From CBDVBZ01 sp965372355 (GTDB lineage Bacteria > Krumholzibacteriota > Krumholzibacteriia > WVZY01), in assembly GCA_965372355.1 (NCBI GenBank), contig CBDVBZ010000116.1, positions 1 through 11,607 of the forward strand: a DNA stretch of 11,607 nt, in the 5' to 3' direction. The translations under genes were made by a program, and so were the position numbers. Under the pieces are notes generated by a model, which had not been told where the DNA came from, made no database searches, and saw only the letters and a program-made list of their open reading frames with translations. Every line of letters starts with the position of its first letter. The stretch's first letter is position 1. Below, piece by piece: positions 7,261 through 11,607 of this stretch.

Positions 7261-7264
7261 TGTT

Positions 7265-7897
7265 ATGAGACATCGGTTCAAACTACCGGTGATCTTGCTC
7301 CTGCTTGTGTGTTTCCAAGTAGTGGGTGTGATGTCGGTAGATGCAACCAAGGTTATGAAGAGGAACATCGGTGAGCTGGTTGCCCTGGGCGATCAGATCA
7401 TCGTCGGCAAGGTCGTCAGTGTGACTGATGGCTTTGGCGACCACAATGTTCCTTATACGGAGGTCACCGTCGAGGTCCGTGAAACACACAAGGGCTCGGT
7501 GAGTGGCACATACACGTTTCGTCAGTGGGGACTCCTCGAGCCTCGCGACATGGGGAACGGATTGACGAATCTTAGCGTGACCATGGATGGGTGGCCGAGG
7601 TTTGCGCAGAATGAGGACGTCGTCCTCTTTCTGTACAAAGAGGCGCAGGTGACGGGTCTGAGGACGACCGTGGGCTTGTCTCAGGGCAAGTTCACGATCA
7701 AGGACGGCTACGTCTCCAATGCGCTTGGCAACGAAGGGCTGTTCGACCGCATCAACTTTCACCGGTTAAACCTGACCGAGAAGGAAAAGGGCATGGTGCA
7801 GTCGAAGCGGGGAGCGATTCCCGAAGAGATGTTTCTCTCTTTCTTACGCAAATCGATCGAAGAAAAGTGGTTCTTCGAGGAATTGGGGGGTGAATAG
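7265..7897 (+). CDS. Exported protein of unknown function, partner of the downstream metalloprotease
   Basis: A 210-residue protein with a clear signal peptide: basic MRHRFK, hydrophobic core at about 7-23, and likely cleavage near VDA (25-27). After a short helix, IGELVALGDQIIVGKVVSV (35-53) opens a small beta-rich domain with NVPYTEVTVEV (61-71), YTFRQWG (83-89), EDVVLFLY (117-124) and VGLSQGKFTI (136-145). The C-terminal 60 residues are charged and helical. This pattern (I-V-x-G-K-V, Y-T-E-V, F-R-Q-x-G, G-x-G/S-Q-G-K-F) is one I associate with small secreted proteins encoded beside bacterial matrixin-like proteases, but I know no assigned function. The stop is followed after two bases by the protease ATG, and the final codons supply that gene's ribosome binding site (GGGGGG at 7885-7890), so the two are translationally linked. 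Roles as a chaperone, inhibitor or processing partner of the protease are plausible guesses only. Confidence 0.78.
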   Translation: MRHRFKLPVILLLLVCFQVVGVMSVDATKVMKRNIGELVALGDQIIVGKVVSVTDGFGDHNVPYTEVTVEVRETHKGSVSGTYTFRQWGLLEPRDMGNGLTNLSVTMDGWPRFAQNEDVVLFLYKEAQVTGLRTTVGLSQGKFTIKDGYVSNALGNEGLFDRINFHRLNLTEKEKGMVQSKRGAIPEEMFLSFLRKSIEEKWFFEELGGE

Positions 7898-7899
7898 TC

Positions 7900-10800
7900 A
7901 TGACTAGGAAAACCTTAGGATGCGTATTCGCTCTTCTGATGCTGGTAAGCGCCTCATCGGTGTACGCCGGTGGTCCGCTGATTCTCTTTGATGCGGGCGT
8001 CCCGTATGCCTATCCACAGGATACGATCCCGGTCCCTGTCTATACCGACCTCGGTAACAACGGTCTGCTGACGGGAGCCGAGAGTGATGCGCACACGGCA
8101 AACGGCTATGCGGAGTGGACCAATGTGCCGACGTCGTACTTATCGGCATCCGTTGTGGGTGACTTCTCGACGATTCCTGCACCGTATGGCCCGTTGCCGG
8201 ACATCGACGGCTTTAATGCCTACCTCATTGACGGTACGTACAACGGTGGCGGCATTCACGTCATGTACGATGACGATGGCAGCATCGTGTCGTATTGGTT
8301 CGGTGCGCCTCCGGGCGTACTGGGTATCGGTAGTCCGGAATGGGCGACCACGGGCACAAATGAGCTGCTCGAAAGCTGGACGGTGATCAACGGTTCGGCC
8401 GCAGATCCCGCCGATATCGGTGGGGCGAGCTATGCCGGTGTCTTTACGCACGAGTTTGGTCACACGATCAACCTCGCGCACACACAGACGAACGGCGCCG
8501 TCGGTTTCTTTGGCGACGGTATTGGCCCCGATGCCTGTGCGACACCGTACTCCGGCCCGATGACGTTTCCGGATTTCGTAACCATGTACCCCTTTATCGA
8601 TCCGAGCCCGGGCAGCACGGGTGTCTACCAGGCAACCGTCGATCTGCTCGATGATATCGCGGCGCTTTCCGATGTCTATCCGGCGGCTGGATGGCCGGGC
8701 AACGCGGGGACGATCACCGGAACGGTGTATGATGCCGATGGCTCATCGGAGCTCACGGGTATCAACGTGATCTGTCGTAACATCTCCAATCCGTTCAAGG
8801 ATGCCCAGTCGGCGCTTAGCGGTGACTACACGCAGGGCGTGCTGGGTCCGGATGGGCTCTTTACGTTCAACGGCCTCACACCCGGTGACGAGTATGTGGT
8901 CTATATCGACGAGATCGTCCAGGGTGGGTTCAGCACGACCCCGATATCGATTCCGGGCCTCGGCCAGGAAGAGTATTGGAACACGGCGGAGTCGGGCGAT
9001 CCTGACGTCGATGACGTTTGCGAGTGGACGCTTATCAGCCCTGTTGTCGGTTCTCCGGCAACGGCGGATATCATCGTCAACGGTGATCCGTACGACCTCG
9101 GTCTCGGCGACGATGACTATGTCGAAGTCGATCTCCCGTTTGCGTTTCCGTTCTGTGGCATGACGTACACATCGGTGTTCGTCAACTCGAACGGTAACGT
9201 GACATTCGGAGAGGGCGACACGGACTATGGCGAGAGCGTCGGCGATTTTCTGGATGGTCCGCCGCGGATCGCCATGTTGTGGGATGACCTCAATCCCACG
9301 CAGGGTGGCTCGATCAGGGCCATGCCGGATGGCGCGGATTTCGTTATCTCGTTCATCAACATCCCCGAGTACTACTCGACGGGTAGCAACAGCTGGGATC
9401 TGACCCTGAAGGCGGATGGCACATTCGACATCGACTACGGTGAGATCACGGCCCCGGACGGCATCGCGGGTCGCACCCTGGGTAACGGGGCAGAAGATCC
9501 CGGCGAGACCGACCTGACCATGGAGCCGCAGCCGATCGGCGTAACGATGCCGACGGTCTATGAGAGCTTCTCAGGTTACGACAACGATCTCGATAGCCAG
9601 TTTCTGGCTTACGCCCCGTGCGTGATCCCCGATCCGGCCGAAATTGTTTGGGATCCAGCCTCATTCAGCGCGGTCCTGCTTCCGGGTGAGATGATCACGC
9701 AGAAGCTGACGCTCACGAACCTGGGTGACCTGGATCTGGAGTTCGACATTGCTTCGGATCAGCTGTTCGCGGTTACGGCCAGCGATGCCACGGCCGGTGT
9801 TCTCACGGCGGCCGAGTTCGCACCGCAGACCGGCGCCGATCCGCAGCTTGACGACGCGAGAATCGCCAAGATGGAGAACGACAGGCTGGCCACCACAGTC
9901 GGCGACAAGCCGGATTCTCCGCATGCGGTGACGCTTCCACATGCGTTTGGTCTGATGCTCTTGAGCGAGGATTTCAACAGTGGTTTCCCCGCTGCCTGGA
10001 GCGTTGTGAACAACATCACGTCCGACGTGATGTGGATGGTGCCGCAGCAGGGCGAAGGCAACTACACCGGTGGTACCGGTGATGCGGTCGGTGCCAGCAG
10101 CGACTACGTGGGGTCCGAGCCTTTCGATACAGAACTCCGGACACCGGCGATTTCGGGCTTTGGTCCGAACGTGGTCCTGTCGTATGTGGTGAACTACCAG
10201 AATTACGCCGGTTGGGACGACCTCGACCTGGATGTGAGCACCGACGGCGGTATGACATGGACAACCGTCCTGAACTGGAGCGAGGATCACCCGGTCGGGG
10301 GGCTGTGGAGTCCTCCGGGTGAGCAGGTGGCCCTCAATCTGGATCCGTTCGTGGCCGGCGCCACGGAGTTCATCGTCCGCTGGCGTTACTACGATCCGGA
10401 TAACGACTGGGTTTGGTACGTTCAGGTTGACGATGTCATGATCGTCTCCGACGAGGTGCTGACACCGTGTAGCTATCTGACCGTCGATCCGATATCCGGG
10501 ACGATTCCGGGTGAGGGTATGGCTATGTTGGATGTCACGTTTGATGCTACGGGTTTCGATCCGGGTACGTACGACTGCGAGCTCATTGTTTACAACAATT
10601 CGTTCAACGAGCCTCGTGTGTCGATACCGCTCCAGATGATCGTGGCGCAAGAGGTGGCTTTCGATATCAAGCCCACGTCGTGTCCGAATCCATTCAACGT
10701 CGGAAAGCGTGGACTCATGCCGGTCGCAGTGCTCGGTAGCGCGGAGTTCGACGTAAGCGATGTCGACGTTTCGGGTCTGCTGCTGGTGGGCGTAGCGCCG

Positions 10801-11322
10801 ATCCACAGTAGCCTTGAAGATGTCGCGGCGCCGATCGATTGGAACGAGTGCGAGTGCACCGAGGATGGCCCGGATGGCTTCACGGATCTCACGCTCAAGT
10901 TCAAGATGCAGGAACTCGCCGCCGCTGTCGAATACGCTTACGATGGCGAGATCGTTGAGATGAAGCTCATGGGGAATCTGCTGGACGGGACAACGATCAT
11001 TGGCAGGGACTGCGTGAGGATTATTGCCAACGGTCGCTATGCCCCGGACACCAGGGTGCGCGGTGTGGTCCTGGACGGCGCGATGCCGAACCCCTTCAAC
11101 CCGGTGACGCGGATCAGCTTCCACATTCCGAACGAGTCGTATGTGAAGCTGTCCGTCTTTGATGTCAAAGGCCGGTTGTTGGATCATCTCGTCTCCGGTG
11201 TTCGACCCACGGGTGAGCACGTGGTGCAGTGGGATGCGCGAGGGTACGCGAGCGGGATCTACTTTTATCGTCTGCAAGTCGGTGATTTCGTCAAGACGCG
11301 GAAGATGATCCTTCTCAAGTAG
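7900..11322 (+). CDS. Secreted multidomain metzincin-type zinc metalloprotease with Por/FlgD-like C-terminal domain
   Basis: A 1140-residue protein with a signal peptide (cleavage likely after VYA, residue 23). The catalytic domain (about 24-262) has HEFGHTINLAH (184-194): His184, His188 and His194 would bind zinc, and Glu185 is the general base. VTMYPF with Met229 fits the Met-turn of metzincins. The usual Gly of HExxHxxGxxH is Asn191. Then come: a carboxypeptidase-regulatory-like Ig domain (about 270-365); a beta domain with FPFCGMTYTSVFVNSNGNVTFG (in about 374-560); an Ig-like segment (580-615) that seems to resume at 855-917; between these halves a jelly-roll, MAM/cleaved-adhesin-like domain starting SEDFNSGFPAAW (689-700) to about 850; a domain starting FDIKPTSCPNPFN (921-933) to about 1045; and a sorting-type module (about 1056-1140) with PNPFNP, VFDVKGRLL and SGIYFYRLQ. 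It is predicted to be extracellular or surface-bound. No N-terminal cysteine-switch propeptide is obvious. Substrate unknown. Confidence 0.88.
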   Translation: MTRKTLGCVFALLMLVSASSVYAGGPLILFDAGVPYAYPQDTIPVPVYTDLGNNGLLTGAESDAHTANGYAEWTNVPTSYLSASVVGDFSTIPAPYGPLPDIDGFNAYLIDGTYNGGGIHVMYDDDGSIVSYWFGAPPGVLGIGSPEWATTGTNELLESWTVINGSAADPADIGGASYAGVFTHEFGHTINLAHTQTNGAVGFFGDGIGPDACATPYSGPMTFPDFVTMYPFIDPSPGSTGVYQATVDLLDDIAALSDVYPAAGWPGNAGTITGTVYDADGSSELTGINVICRNISNPFKDAQSALSGDYTQGVLGPDGLFTFNGLTPGDEYVVYIDEIVQGGFSTTPISIPGLGQEEYWNTAESGDPDVDDVCEWTLISPVVGSPATADIIVNGDPYDLGLGDDDYVEVDLPFAFPFCGMTYTSVFVNSNGNVTFGEGDTDYGESVGDFLDGPPRIAMLWDDLNPTQGGSIRAMPDGADFVISFINIPEYYSTGSNSWDLTLKADGTFDIDYGEITAPDGIAGRTLGNGAEDPGETDLTMEPQPIGVTMPTVYESFSGYDNDLDSQFLAYAPCVIPDPAEIVWDPASFSAVLLPGEMITQKLTLTNLGDLDLEFDIASDQLFAVTASDATAGVLTAAEFAPQTGADPQLDDARIAKMENDRLATTVGDKPDSPHAVTLPHAFGLMLLSEDFNSGFPAAWSVVNNITSDVMWMVPQQGEGNYTGGTGDAVGASSDYVGSEPFDTELRTPAISGFGPNVVLSYVVNYQNYAGWDDLDLDVSTDGGMTWTTVLNWSEDHPVGGLWSPPGEQVALNLDPFVAGATEFIVRWRYYDPDNDWVWYVQVDDVMIVSDEVLTPCSYLTVDPISGTIPGEGMAMLDVTFDATGFDPGTYDCELIVYNNSFNEPRVSIPLQMIVAQEVAFDIKPTSCPNPFNVGKRGLMPVAVLGSAEFDVSDVDVSGLLLVGVAPIHSSLEDVAAPIDWNECECTEDGPDGFTDLTLKFKMQELAAAVEYAYDGEIVEMKLMGNLLDGTTIIGRDCVRIIANGRYAPDTRVRGVVLDGAMPNPFNPVTRISFHIPNESYVKLSVFDVKGRLLDHLVSGVRPTGEHVVQWDARGYASGIYFYRLQVGDFVKTRKMILLK

Positions 11323-11361
11323 GATCCGCAGCAGCCTCTGGTTGTTACGGTGGTTAAAAAG

Positions 11362-11392
11362 GCCCGGTCGTCGAGAGACGGCCGGGCTCTTT
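11362..11392 (+). terminator. Probable rho-independent terminator of the secreted-protein unit
   Basis: The arms 11362-11372 and 11377-11387 form an 11-pair GC-rich stem (one G-U pair) closed by a GAGA tetraloop of the GNRA type. TCTTTC follows and AAAAAG precedes. It lies 40 bases after the protease stop. The T-tract is short, so termination may be partial. The preceding A-run gives the opposite strand a T-tract too, but no gene needs it there. Confidence 0.78.
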
Positions 11393-11408
11393 CAGTTACC
11401 GATCGGCG

Positions 11409-11438
11409 TTGACCGGCAGATCAAGCATCTTGTACAGT
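11409..11438 (+). promoter_or_regulatory. Possible promoter for the cytochrome gene
   Basis: TTGACC (11409-11414), then 18 bases, then TACAGT (11433-11438), directly downstream of the terminator. The -10 box is only a fair match. The leader would be about 42 bases. Confidence 0.45.
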
Positions 11439-11485
11439 CATAAAGTGAGAGACGCTTTCCTCTTATCCTCATGCCGGGGGTTACC

Positions 11486-11607
11486 ATGAGTAAGATTATC
11501 GCAGCCGCATGTGTGCTGATGTTCGTTGGCGCTGGCGCATGGGCCCAGGAGACAAACAGCTGCCTGGAGTGCCACGCCAAAGAGACACCGGGTATCGTAC
11601 TCGATTG
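11486..11607 (+). CDS. Exported c-type cytochrome, probably multiheme (3' end outside window)
   Basis: The ATG at 11486 follows GGGGG (11476-11480) with a five-base gap. The 40 codons seen encode a signal peptide with a hydrophobic core (IIAAACVLMFVGAG) and cleavage near AWA (18-20). A heme c site follows almost at once: CLECH (26-30), where Cys26 and Cys29 would bind heme covalently and His30 would be the axial ligand. The next residues, AKETPGIVLD, resemble the segment after the first heme in octaheme, hydroxylamine-oxidoreductase-like cytochromes (C-x-x-C-H-x-x-x-T-P-G-I-V). That is only a hint, since the rest of the protein is not in the window. A heme protein of the periplasm or outer envelope is well supported. 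Electron donor and acceptor are unknown. Confidence 0.78.
   Translation, partial: MSKIIAAACVLMFVGAGAWAQETNSCLECHAKETPGIVLD

Larger units (their letters stand above)
6966..7264 (+). other. Intergenic region and leader with no supported gene
   Basis: This 299-base gap separates the membrane operon from the secreted-protein unit. It starts with a 10-base perfect palindrome, TGCACGTGCA (6966-6975), just after the stop codon. It then holds a near-consensus promoter (7060-7088) and about 170 bases of likely untranslated leader. In the leader, GTG/TGCGGC (7177-7186) can pair with GCCGCACAC (7213-7221) with one bulged base. No recognisable riboswitch or tRNA was seen. Open frames across it give low-quality, Arg- and Cys-rich translations and were not called. 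Confidence 0.6.

Noticed and set aside
7245..7268. A seven-codon upstream frame whose TGA overlaps the ATG at 7265
   Set aside because: It has no ribosome binding site of its own and contains the Shine-Dalgarno of the main gene. It is short enough to arise by chance.
9661..11277. A 538-codon open frame on the minus strand
   Set aside because: It lies fully inside the metalloprotease gene. Its translation is rich in Arg, His and Val with no domain or signal, as expected from antisense of GC-rich coding DNA.

Overview
The window looks like a piece of chromosome from a moderately GC-rich, Gram-negative-type bacterium. Two secreted proteins end in the FlgD-like/Por-type C-terminal module (Pro-Asn-Pro start, V-x-D-V-x-G-R core, S-G-I/V-Y-F-x-R end). 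That module is common in the Fibrobacterota-Chlorobiota-Bacteroidota superphylum and related candidate phyla such as Krumholzibacteriota, Eisenbacteria, Latescibacterota and Zixibacteria. The lineage is inferred from domain style only.

Layout. (1) Bases 1-738 are the 3' end of a probable M1-family metallopeptidase with a C-terminal sorting-type domain. (2) After a two-copy 41-base repeat comes a complete two-domain PPK2 polyphosphate kinase (865-2337) with a strong ribosome binding site. (3) A polytopic membrane protein of unknown function lies on the minus strand (2426-3127, GTG start). (4) Divergent from it is a tight three-gene operon (3303-6965): a large GT-C-like membrane protein, an alpha/alpha-toroid lipoprotein and a second polytopic membrane protein. 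The genes overlap by 14 bases and 1 base, so they are probably co-translated. The last gene appears to be a distant relative of the minus-strand gene. (5) A near-consensus sigma70-type promoter (7060-7088) precedes a two-gene secreted unit: a 210-residue exported protein of unknown function, then a 1140-residue multidomain metzincin-type metalloprotease. A GAGA-loop hairpin terminator follows at 11362-11392. (6) The window closes with a promoter-like site and the first 40 codons of an exported c-type cytochrome (CxxCH), probably multiheme.

How the genes may work together. The operon in (4), with its divergent relative, is the best candidate for an undescribed system. A GT-C-like enzyme, a periplasm-facing toroid lipoprotein and small membrane proteins with conserved acidic residues would fit building or modifying an envelope glycan or glycolipid. 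This is inference from architecture and gene order; no substrate can be read from the sequence. The pair in (5) looks like a protease with a dedicated secreted partner. No tRNA, rRNA, CRISPR array, insertion sequence or phage gene was seen.
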